Source: Bacteroidia bacterium
GTDB lineage: Bacteria > Bacteroidota > Bacteroidia > NS11-12g > UBA955
DNA: 5,335 bases
Reading direction: 5' to 3'
Assembly: GCA_020848595.1 (NCBI GenBank)
Contig: JADLHV010000189.1
Location: 1-5,335, forward strand
Shown one piece after another: positions 1-5,335 of this stretch (positions within the stretch are counted from its first letter, which is position 1; every line of letters starts with the position of its first letter). The translations under genes and the position numbers were made by a program. Below the pieces are notes generated by a model that saw nothing but the letters and a program-made list of their open reading frames with translations, did no database searches and was not told the origin of the DNA.

Positions 1-461
1 ATAATTATCGACCTAATGAAATTTTGGTCATAAAGCCGTCTGTTGATATTAGATCTGGTAATTCTACAATTACGACCCATGATGGTAAGTCGCATAATTG
101 TTTAATTTATGATTTGGATTTTGATTTAAGTGAGCACATAACGCCTTATATAAAATTAATAGCTATCGACGAAGCACAATTTTTCAATAAAGTTTTTCTT
201 AGTGAGATCAAACGACAGCTGAGCAAAGGAATAGATGTTGTAGCTTCTGGTCTTGATAAAGATTATTTAGCTAGACCATTTGGCTTAATGCCGTCATTGA
301 TAGAAATGGCAGAAGTTAAACATCACTTAAAAGCCAAATGTGAAATTTGTGGTGGAGAAGCAGAATATACTTATAGAAAGACGGAGAATAAAGTCCTCAT
401 TTTAATAGGACAAGCGCAGCATTATGAGGCAAGGTGCAATAACTGCTTTACTACTAAATAA
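1..461 (+). CDS. tdk: Thymidine kinase, type II (TK1-like), 5'-truncated by the window edge
   Basis: Cytoplasmic salvage enzyme that phosphorylates thymidine to dTMP with ATP. The reading frame is open from the first bases (codons in phase from base 3, beginning NYRPNEILVIKPSVDIR), so the TTG at 24-26 is an internal Leu, not a start. The visible part holds the FKP-like strand (VIKPSVDIR), the DEAQFF motif (about 168-185) whose Glu is the catalytic base in this family, and the GLDKDYLARPFG stretch that leads into the lasso. The two cysteine pairs CEIC and CNNC make the structural zinc site. About 152 residues are visible against roughly 190-200 for the family, so about 35-40 residues including the Walker A loop lie upstream of the window. 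The C-terminus is compact and ends four residues after the last zinc Cys. The gene converges on the nfu-like gene with only two bases between the stop codons. Confidence 0.95.
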   Translation, partial: NYRPNEILVIKPSVDIRSGNSTITTHDGKSHNCLIYDLDFDLSEHITPYIKLIAIDEAQFFNKVFLSEIKRQLSKGIDVVASGLDKDYLARPFGLMPSLIEMAEVKHHLKAKCEICGGEAEYTYRKTENKVLILIGQAQHYEARCNNCFTTK

Positions 462-476
462 AATTAATCGTTAATT
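462..476. terminator. Weak A/T hairpin at the tdk/nfu convergence
   Basis: AATTAA (462-467) and TTAATT (471-476) form a perfect six-pair stem around a TCG loop. It begins in the two-base gap between the convergent stop codons and runs into the nfu end. The stem has no G:C pair and no clear U tract on either strand, so it would be a weak bidirectional terminator at best. Position rather than strength is the argument. Confidence 0.25.
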
Positions 477-706
477 GCAATAACTGATTTTACGTTAGGA
501 AGCACTTTTTTAATAGCTTCTTCAATACCTGCTTTCATGGTCATATGACTCATAGAACAGCCACTGCATGAGCCAAGCAATTTTAAAATGACTTCGTTGT
601 CAGCATTCATTTCGACAAATTCTACATCACCACCATCCATTTTAAGGAATGGTCTAACTGAGTTTAAAGCTTCTTCTATTTTTTCTTTATATTCTGACAT
701 GGTCAT
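464..706 (-). CDS. NifU C-terminal-domain (Nfu-type) iron-sulfur cluster protein
   Basis: Small (80 aa) protein made of a single NifU C-terminal domain, a scaffold or carrier that binds a [4Fe-4S] cluster through a CxxC motif, usually shared between two subunits, and passes it to apoproteins. Visible marks are the FLKMDGGDVEFVE segment (residues 20-32), the LLGSCSGCSMS cluster motif with Cys47 and Cys50, and the MKAGIEEAIKKVLP helix. There is no A-type or NifU N-terminal domain, so this is the short stand-alone form. The start ATG (706-704) overlaps the mrp stop as ATGA, which suggests translational coupling; a second in-frame ATG (700-698) would remove only two residues. Gene order Mrp then Nfu fits a shared role in Fe-S assembly or transfer. 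It lies last in its run and meets tdk tail to tail. Confidence 0.93.
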   Translation of the reverse strand: MTMSEYKEKIEEALNSVRPFLKMDGGDVEFVEMNADNEVILKLLGSCSGCSMSHMTMKAGIEEAIKKVLPNVKSVIAIND

Positions 707-1755
707 TTAATACTTTCAATAGCAATTTGTTGTACCAACTTGCCGGCTATTTCTGCAAAAATACGAATATTTCCACTATTCAGAATCTTACCTTGATCTG
801 AATCTGCCACAATTGACATTTGAATAGGTAATCTTCCAATTACAGGCACTTCGAATTCTGTCGAAAGCAAATCTACACCGCCAGAACCGAATATTTCATA
901 TTTTTTTTCAGGTGCATCAGGAGGTGTAAAATACGACATATTTTCAACAAGTCCCATAATTGGCACATCTACCCCTGCAATTTTAAACATCGCACAAGCT
1001 CTTCTTGCATCAGCTACGGCCATTTTTTGAGGTGTACTAACTATTACAGCGCCAGTTAAAGGGAGGTTTTGAACTAGAGTTAATTGAACATCTCCGGTAC
1101 CTGGTGGTAAATCGATAATGAGATAATCTAATTCGCCCCAATTAACACCATTCATAAATTGTTTTAAAGCTGATGAAACCATTGGACCTCTCCATACAAC
1201 AGCTTCATTTGGTTTTGAAAGAAATCCAATTGAAAAAAGTTGTATTCCTTCAACATTTATGGGACGCATCAGTTCTTTCCCATCAACCACATCCATCTCA
1301 ATTATAGCATCTTCAACTCCAAATAAAATAGGAATTGATGGGCCATAAATATCTGCATCCATAAGACCAACTTTAGCTCCAGATTGACTTAATAAAGCAG
1401 CTATTCCAGCCGAAATTGTAGATTTTCCCACGCCTCCTTTTCCACTACCTACAGCAATAATATTTTTTACATTTGGCATCACTTCGGATTTGCGTTTTCC
1501 AATAATTACATCCGAAGTCATTTTTATATCGACATTAATGTCTGCTGATATGAAATGCGCTATAGCTGTTCTGCAAGCATTTTCCAGCATTTCTTTCATA
1601 GGGCAAGCAGGTGTAGTTAAATAAACCGAAAAAGCAATTCGATTGTCTTCAATTACTAAGTCCCTAATCATGTTTAAAGTTACCAAATCTTTTTTCAAGT
1701 CGGGGTCTTCGACATGGCTTAATGCCTCTAAAACTTGATTTTTATTTATTGTCAT
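703..1755 (-). CDS. mrp: Mrp/NBP35 (ApbC) family P-loop ATPase, iron-sulfur cluster carrier
   Basis: Cytosolic MinD-like ATPase (350 aa) of the Mrp/ApbC/NBP35 family, which binds Fe-S clusters and transfers them to client proteins in an ATP-dependent way. Residues 5-85 or so form a MIP18/DUF59 domain (HVEDPDL, TTPACPMKEMLENAC). The ATPase domain follows, with the deviant Walker A GSGKGGVGKS (103-112), the switch-like DADIYGPS (133-140), Walker B LIIDLPPGTGD (212-222), the STPQKMAVAD segment (240-249) and GLVENMSYF (268-276). Where many bacterial Mrp proteins have CPHC just after ENMSYF, this one has TPPDAPEKKYEIFG with no cysteine; its only cysteines are 51, 61 and 254. From memory, other Bacteroidota Mrp proteins look similar here. 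The ATG follows an A-rich stretch without a Shine-Dalgarno sequence. It sits 44 bases after the DUF6787-like gene and overlaps nfu by 4 bases. Confidence 0.95.
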   Translation of the reverse strand: MTINKNQVLEALSHVEDPDLKKDLVTLNMIRDLVIEDNRIAFSVYLTTPACPMKEMLENACRTAIAHFISADINVDIKMTSDVIIGKRKSEVMPNVKNIIAVGSGKGGVGKSTISAGIAALLSQSGAKVGLMDADIYGPSIPILFGVEDAIIEMDVVDGKELMRPINVEGIQLFSIGFLSKPNEAVVWRGPMVSSALKQFMNGVNWGELDYLIIDLPPGTGDVQLTLVQNLPLTGAVIVSTPQKMAVADARRACAMFKIAGVDVPIMGLVENMSYFTPPDAPEKKYEIFGSGGVDLLSTEFEVPVIGRLPIQMSIVADSDQGKILNSGNIRIFAEIAGKLVQQIAIESIK

Positions 1756-1799
1756 TTCTTTTTTTTGAAAAGGTTTAGAATTCTAGAAAAAAAACGTTT

Positions 1800-2048
1800 T
1801 TAGAAATTTAAAAAAAATTTAAACTGTCCAAAGATATATCCGTATAAAAGAAGCAGGACATTATAAATTGGCAAAACAGCTATATAAAACAGGACCCTCA
1901 TGCCAGTCGAGGTAGTATTATTGATGCCAATTAAATGTTTTATAAATACAATTGAATAACCAGTACAAGCAAATACAATTAGAATTATTAGCACTTGCAG
2001 GCCACTATTGACTTGCCATCTGTTTTTTAATTTCTCTATTATGGACAC
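1800..2048 (-). CDS. Small two-transmembrane protein, DUF6787-like
   Basis: An 82-residue protein of unknown function. A basic N-terminus (EKLKNRWQV, residues 5-13) is followed by two hydrophobic segments (about 17-38 and 51-73) and a closing IFGQFKFFLNF. The layout 'KLKxRW...two TM...FGQFxFF' matches small Bacteroidota proteins I recall being grouped as DUF6787; that family name rests on recollection of the pattern. The start chosen is GTG at 2048-2046. The frame is open for only eight more codons upstream with no ATG, and family members begin close to the KLKxRW motif. There is no Shine-Dalgarno sequence. A promoter with both Bacteroidota elements lies directly upstream, so the gene probably heads the transcript that continues into mrp and nfu. 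It is likely an inner-membrane protein. Nothing in it suggests an Fe-S function. Confidence 0.75.
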   Translation of the reverse strand: MSIIEKLKNRWQVNSGLQVLIILIVFACTGYSIVFIKHLIGINNTTSTGMRVLFYIAVLPIYNVLLLLYGYIFGQFKFFLNF

Positions 2049-2062
2049 TTGAAAGAGGAGTG

Positions 2063-2093
2063 CAAATTTAGGCTATTAAGTTCTATTTGCAAA
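2063..2093 (-). promoter_or_regulatory. Bacteroidota-type promoter of the DUF6787-mrp-nfu run
   Basis: Read on the minus strand, a TTTG -33 element (2093-2090) is followed after 19 bases by TAAATTTG (2070-2063), a full match to the Bacteroidota -7 consensus TAnnTTTG at normal spacing. Transcription would start near 2057, giving a leader of only about ten bases before the GTG at 2048. The -33 box is part of the palindrome TTTGCAAA (2086-2093). Prediction by consensus only. Confidence 0.6.
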
Positions 2094-2123
2094 CCTTTAT
2101 AACTAAATCCAAATACCTAAATT
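2065..2123. repeat. 8-bp inverted repeat spanning the promoter
   Basis: AATTTAGG at 2065-2072 and its exact reverse complement CCTAAATT at 2116-2123 are separated by 43 bases. The left arm overlaps the -7 box of the DUF6787-like gene and the right arm lies just beyond the stop of the PorV-like gene. The arms are AT-rich and could have arisen by chance. They could also be a pair of operator half-sites. No function is assigned. Confidence 0.35.
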
Positions 2124-2127
2124 AAAA

Positions 2128-3279
2128 TTACTTAGAATCTCTATTAATGGCTAATTTTAATGAGAAAATATTACTGTATAAAGATGGGCCAGAACCAGCT
2201 ACTGCGCTCAAATTAGTAAGGGCATAGTCGATAGTAAAACGACCGAGTGTAATGCCAACTCCCACATTTGGCGTAATAGATGCAACATTTTTTCCATTTT
2301 TATTGGTATAATGTTGGAAGTTATTAAAACCAGTTCTGAAAAAAATATGGTTATCATCATTAACAGAATAACCAATTTCTCCACCTAAAGCCAAGTCTAT
2401 ACTGGCAAAATTTGTTTTAATTAAAGTATTTCTTTTGCCATCTAAGGTAATGGTCATATTTGATTCGGCTAAAAAATTCCATTTATTCTTTTCCCAATTT
2501 TTGGCAAATCCACCAATAATGCGAGGCAAAGTAATTTCTAATGTATTTTTTGGAATGACATTAGATGTAGCTGCTAATACATCCTTTTGAGCGTCTGTGA
2601 AGGTATATCTCCAGCTATTAAAAGTTGAAGTTACGTCTCGAATCATAACGCCAGCAGACCAATTATTTTTCGTGTTTTCAAATTTTACACCAAAGTCAAA
2701 TCCAAATCCAAATGCTTTAGCGAAAGGCCCTACTTTTCTACTTACTAATTTCATACTACCTCCCCAAGAAAGGTCAGTTCTTCCTAGGCTTCTAATATCT
2801 TCTTTCTTTGCATACGATATAATTGCGGCAAAGTCAGTTGTATTAAATGAAGTGACTCTAGTATAGTCTATTTCACCATTTCTAATTAAATCGAAAGTAT
2901 TGGCAATTCCATCAACACCAAATCGAACAAGGCTGATGCCAATTGCACTGTTATCTCCTGATTTTGCTGCCCAAGCTCCAAAATCATAGTTAGCAATACC
3001 AGCGAAATAAGAAGCGTGCATAATAGACACTTGGGCATTGTCTTCAATACCAACTAAACCAGCGGGATTCCAATAGCCAGAATACACATCTTTAGTAGAA
3101 GCAGTCATGCATCCACCCATTGCAAGAGAACGAGCACCAACGCCAATTTGCAAGAATTCATTACTGTACTTGGTGGCATTCTGAGCTTCGGCACCGACTG
3201 TGTAGATCAGTGCAGACAGAATGATAAGGGTTAATCTCATATTGTTACGCAAATATCGAATTTTTAAATGATAATTCAT
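2128..3279 (-). CDS. PorV/PorQ family outer-membrane beta-barrel protein
   Basis: A 383-residue exported protein of the PorV/PorQ family (FadL-like barrels, some of which are parts of the type IX secretion system). A hydrophobic signal segment (MRLTLIILSALIYTVGAEA, residues 14-32) ends in AEA before Gln33, a good signal peptidase I site. The mature start carries the family hallmark: EFLQIGVGARSLAMGG (41-56), then YSGYWNPAGL (66-75). The rest alternates in the manner of beta strands and ends with the strand-like NIFSLKLAINRDSK. Length fits PorV-like proteins. It could be PorV, PorQ or a PorV paralogue; no other type IX secretion gene is in view, so a role in that system is only possible. The first ATG (3279-3277) overlaps the upstream stop as ATGA, but Met14 (3240-3238) gives a more usual signal peptide; either may be the true start. 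Confidence 0.85.
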   Translation of the reverse strand: MNYHLKIRYLRNNMRLTLIILSALIYTVGAEAQNATKYSNEFLQIGVGARSLAMGGCMTASTKDVYSGYWNPAGLVGIEDNAQVSIMHASYFAGIANYDFGAWAAKSGDNSAIGISLVRFGVDGIANTFDLIRNGEIDYTRVTSFNTTDFAAIISYAKKEDIRSLGRTDLSWGGSMKLVSRKVGPFAKAFGFGFDFGVKFENTKNNWSAGVMIRDVTSTFNSWRYTFTDAQKDVLAATSNVIPKNTLEITLPRIIGGFAKNWEKNKWNFLAESNMTITLDGKRNTLIKTNFASIDLALGGEIGYSVNDDNHIFFRTGFNNFQHYTNKNGKNVASITPNVGVGITLGRFTIDYALTNLSAVAGSGPSLYSNIFSLKLAINRDSK

Positions 3280-3920
3280 TGTTTAAGTTCTGTTTCTAAA
3301 GTATTCAGTTCTAAATCTATGTAATTCAGTATGATAGGGATGTTTTCAAGGAGTAGTTTCTTGTCAGTTTCTGTCCAATCATAGTGAATGCCCAATCTCG
3401 AATACACCCTGCCTAACGCAAAAAATATTTTTTCATTGTGTTGGTATTCATAAATAAACCCAATATTGACAAATTTTTCTAGTGCAGGAATGAAATTTTG
3501 GTAATTATTTATTCCAGACATTTTAAGGTATAATTCGACTTGCTCTTTATTGATATGACGGAGGTCTTCGTAAAATTCATCACAGATTTTTGGGTTTTTG
3601 TCTATAAGTACTCTATCTAAAAGTATTTCGCTTAATAAATGATTAAAGAACCATTTCCGTGGCCATACAGCATTTGAATCTAATAAATGAGATATTAAAT
3701 CTTCACATTGTATGAAAAAAGTTGAATTATGAAACTTTTTATCCGATTGGAGATGTTTGATACTGCCTTCGTTTAACGATTTTAATTGAGGATGTTTGAA
3801 TACTTGAGTAGGACGTAAATGAGCCTTACAAAAATTTTTTACTAAATCTGGAAGTACTAACCCTAAATTATGATGTTTATCTTGATTTTTATAAAAATAG
3901 TAATGAGCAATGAAATTCAT
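3276..3920 (-). CDS. AcpH-like (ACP phosphodiesterase-like) alpha-helical protein, divergent
   Basis: A 214-residue, mostly alpha-helical soluble protein without signal peptide. Its start MNFIAHYYF matches the MNFLAH opening of acyl-carrier-protein phosphodiesterase (AcpH). Counting from that Met, further matches in order are LPDLVK (Asp25), a GSIKHLQSDKKFH segment (His56, Asp60, His64) resembling the GIxxHRxID region, and FFNHLLSEILLD (His94, Asp102) resembling the WDHFL region. Some AcpH positions differ: the first His of the HxH pair is Ile and the Asp of the DH pair is Asn. I therefore call the fold, not the activity. It may belong to a Bacteroidota-specific branch of unknown substrate. 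The start is placed at the ATG at 3920-3918 because MNF is the conserved opening; an upstream ATG at 3932 would add four residues. Its stop overlaps the PorV-like start as ATGA, so the two are probably co-transcribed and coupled. Confidence 0.6.
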   Translation of the reverse strand: MNFIAHYYFYKNQDKHHNLGLVLPDLVKNFCKAHLRPTQVFKHPQLKSLNEGSIKHLQSDKKFHNSTFFIQCEDLISHLLDSNAVWPRKWFFNHLLSEILLDRVLIDKNPKICDEFYEDLRHINKEQVELYLKMSGINNYQNFIPALEKFVNIGFIYEYQHNEKIFFALGRVYSRLGIHYDWTETDKKLLLENIPIILNYIDLELNTLETELKQ

Positions 3921-3929
3921 CTGTAACAG

Positions 3930-3937
3930 CAAAAATA
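3930..3937 (-). promoter_or_regulatory. Possible -7 promoter box for the AcpH-like gene
   Basis: On the minus strand TATTTTTG (3937-3930) fits TAnnTTTG, but no TTTG or TTG is seen at the usual 17-23 bases upstream. Transcription would start near 3924, only about four bases before the ATG at 3920 and inside the longer reading from 3932. If real, this favours the shorter protein and a nearly leaderless mRNA. The stretch is AT-rich, so chance is a serious alternative. Confidence 0.3.
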
Positions 3938-4158
3938 ATTTAAAAAAAATAAAGTGATTATTGACCTTATCAACTTAATAACATTTTTAGTTTTTATATT
4001 CTTATATAATGCGTCTGTTTAAAGGATTTCTTTTGATAGAGCTTAATATTTAAAGGTTTGAGTAAATAAATGCTGATGTATAAATTGATTGACTTTGTAA
4101 AGGAAACTCTGTTTTTGAATTCAATTATTAGCAATAGGTATTTACGGGCTATTTGAAT
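3938..4158. other. Divergent intergenic region without a supported gene
   Basis: AT-rich spacer between the minus-strand AcpH-like gene and tyrS. I see no tRNA, no riboswitch or T-box-like leader and no convincing terminator hairpin. TTTAAAGG occurs twice (4018-4025 and 4049-4056), 31 bases apart, about three helical turns, and could be chance. Short frames such as the 28-codon one at 4070-4156 have no supporting signal. Confidence 0.5.
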
Positions 4159-4166
4159 TATCTTTG
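4159..4166 (+). promoter_or_regulatory. Probable -7 promoter box of tyrS
   Basis: TATCTTTG matches the Bacteroidota -7 consensus TAnnTTTG exactly and lies about 30 bases before the tyrS ATG, predicting a leader of about 25 bases. No clear TTTG/TTG -33 element occurs at the normal distance, so the match rests on one box. The short leader leaves no room for a T-box riboswitch, which agrees with the rarity of T-boxes in this phylum. Confidence 0.5.
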
Positions 4167-4196
4167 CGGGCTTTAATTAATTATAGGACTTAATCC

Positions 4197-5335
4197 ATGA
4201 TGCTGAATACAAAGAATTTCATTGAAGAATTGCGTTGGCGAAATATGCTCCAGGATATCATGCCAGGAACGGAAGAATTATTAAATTCGGGTATGGTGAA
4301 GGGATATATAGGATTTGACCCAACAGCAGATTCTCTTGGTGTGGGCAATATGGTTCAAATTATGACATTATTGCATTTCCAAAATGCGGGTCACAAACCT
4401 ATAGCTTTAGTTGGTGGAGCTACTGGCATGGTGGGTGACCCAAGTGGTAAAAGTGCTGAACGAAATTTATTAAATGAAGATACCCTTTTACATAATCTAG
4501 CTTGTCAGAAAGCTCAACTCGAAAAGTTTCTAAATTTTGATTGCGGAGCCAATAGTGCCGAAATAGTCAATAATTATGACTGGTTTAAGAATTTTAGTTT
4601 CTTAGATTTTATCCGCGATGTCGGTAAACATATATCTGTTAATTATATGATGGCTAAAGATTCGGTTAAAAAGAGACTAGAAACAGGGATGTCTTTTACA
4701 GAATTCAGTTATCAATTAGTTCAAGGATACGATTTTTATTATCTTTGGAAGAATCAAGGTATTAAATTACAAATGGGTGGTAGTGATCAATGGGGTAATA
4801 TTGTTACTGGTACTGAGTTAATTAGGAGAATAGACGGCGGTGAAGCTTTTGCATTGACTACTCCACTTATAAAAAAGGCGGATGGTACAAAGTTTGGAAA
4901 GTCAGAAGGCGGTAATATTTGGCTTGATCCAAAAAGAACATCACCTTATGCCTTTTATCAATTTTGGATTAGATCGAGCGATGATGATGTTAAGAACTAT
5001 ATTCGCATATTTAGTATGAAAACTAGAGATGAAATTGAAGCTATACCAACTCATTTATTGCAAAAGGAACTTGCCAAAGAGGTTACGATACGTGTACATG
5101 GTGAAGAAGCTTATGAAAAAGCTATTAGAGCAACAGAAATTTTATTTGGAAAAGGCTCTGCTAGCGAGATGAGTACAATAGATGAAGCAACTTTGTTAAG
5201 TGCAATGGAAGGTGTTCCACAATCGCGTATTTCGAAAGATGAATTATCAAGTGGTATTAATGTCATTGATTTGTTGAGTGAAAAATCGCAGATGTTACCA
5301 AGTAAAACTGAAGCTAGAAAAATGATTCAAGGTGG
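4197..5335 (+). CDS. tyrS: Tyrosyl-tRNA synthetase (TyrRS), 3' end beyond the window
   Basis: Class I aminoacyl-tRNA synthetase that charges tRNA-Tyr in the cytoplasm. I read 379 full codons without a stop to the window edge; the family is about 430 aa, so only the later part of the S4 RNA-binding domain is missing (it begins near LPSKTEARKMIQGG, 367-380). Visible marks: GYIGFDPTADSLGVGN (36-51, active-site start), LVGGATGMVGDPSGKS (71-86), the tyrosine pocket SYQLVQGYD (171-179), MGGSDQWGN (193-201) and the KMSKS-type loop KFGKS (232-236). In the HIGH signature (48-51) the residues are G-V-G-N, so the first His is Gly. The start ATGATG is preceded by AGGA (4186-4189), a weak Shine-Dalgarno-like element. 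The second ATG is equally possible; homologues often open near KNFIEELRWR. It is transcribed away from the AcpH-like gene. Confidence 0.96.
   Translation, partial: MMLNTKNFIEELRWRNMLQDIMPGTEELLNSGMVKGYIGFDPTADSLGVGNMVQIMTLLHFQNAGHKPIALVGGATGMVGDPSGKSAERNLLNEDTLLHNLACQKAQLEKFLNFDCGANSAEIVNNYDWFKNFSFLDFIRDVGKHISVNYMMAKDSVKKRLETGMSFTEFSYQLVQGYDFYYLWKNQGIKLQMGGSDQWGNIVTGTELIRRIDGGEAFALTTPLIKKADGTKFGKSEGGNIWLDPKRTSPYAFYQFWIRSSDDDVKNYIRIFSMKTRDEIEAIPTHLLQKELAKEVTIRVHGEEAYEKAIRATEILFGKGSASEMSTIDEATLLSAMEGVPQSRISKDELSSGINVIDLLSEKSQMLPSKTEARKMIQG

Noticed and set aside
24..26. TTG as the start of thymidine kinase
   Set aside because: The frame is open to the window edge and the residues before it (NYRPNEI) belong to the kinase. 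The P-loop must lie further upstream, so TTG encodes an internal Leu.
1776..1800. Palindromes TAGAATTCTA (1776-1785) and AAAACGTTTT (1791-1800) between the DUF6787-like and mrp genes, considered as a terminator
   Set aside because: The stems are short and mostly A/T and give no clear hairpin plus U tract in the direction of transcription. Poly-A/poly-T stretches easily give such symmetry.
2597..2866. 89-codon open frame on the plus strand
   Set aside because: It lies wholly inside the PorV-like gene on the opposite strand. The peptide has no recognisable family, so it is a shadow frame.
4018..4056. Two copies of TTTAAAGG 31 bases apart, considered as regulator sites for tyrS
   Set aside because: Eight-base AT-rich repeats are expected by chance in such a spacer, and they lie about 100 bases or more upstream of the predicted -7 box.
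4070..4156. 28-codon frame starting MLMYKLIDFVKETLF
   Set aside because: It is too short, has no ribosome-binding or promoter support and no known family. AT-rich spacers often hold such frames.
1..5335. Defence system, mobile element, CRISPR array or biosynthetic cluster
   Set aside because: All genes fit housekeeping or envelope families, with no transposase, integrase, spaced direct repeats, tRNA-borne attachment site or toxin-antitoxin pair.

Overview
The window looks like ordinary chromosomal DNA from a member of the Bacteroidota. It is AT-rich. The Tdk, Mrp and TyrS sequences read like Bacteroidota versions. It carries a PorV/PorQ-type outer-membrane protein, found mainly in that phylum. 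Two promoter -7 boxes fit the Bacteroidota consensus TAnnTTTG well (a third is weaker), and most starts lack a Shine-Dalgarno sequence. A narrower assignment is not possible by eye.

Layout: (1) Bases 1-461, plus strand: the 3' part of a thymidine kinase gene whose P-loop end lies outside the window. (2) Bases 464-2048, minus strand: an operon-like run read from a two-transmembrane DUF6787-type small protein (GTG start), to an Mrp/NBP35 P-loop ATPase, to an 80-residue NifU C-terminal-domain protein. The last two overlap by an ATGA. A promoter with a good TTTG-N19-TAAATTTG match lies just upstream. (3) Bases 2128-3932, minus strand: an AcpH-like alpha-helical protein followed, again through an ATGA overlap, by a PorV/PorQ-family outer-membrane protein. 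(4) Bases 3933-4196: the divergent intergenic region. (5) Bases 4197-5335, plus strand: tyrosyl-tRNA synthetase, open to the right edge and lacking only the last part of its S4 domain.

Functionally, Mrp and Nfu form an iron-sulfur cluster carrier/transfer pair, Tdk is nucleotide salvage and TyrS is translation. The AcpH-like and PorV-like genes appear to be co-translated, but no functional link between them is evident. I found no mobile element, CRISPR array, tRNA or rRNA, and no previously undescribed multi-gene system. The points most worth checking are the TyrS signature in which the first His of HIGH is Gly, the Mrp protein without its C-terminal CxxC, and the coupled AcpH-like/PorV-like pair.
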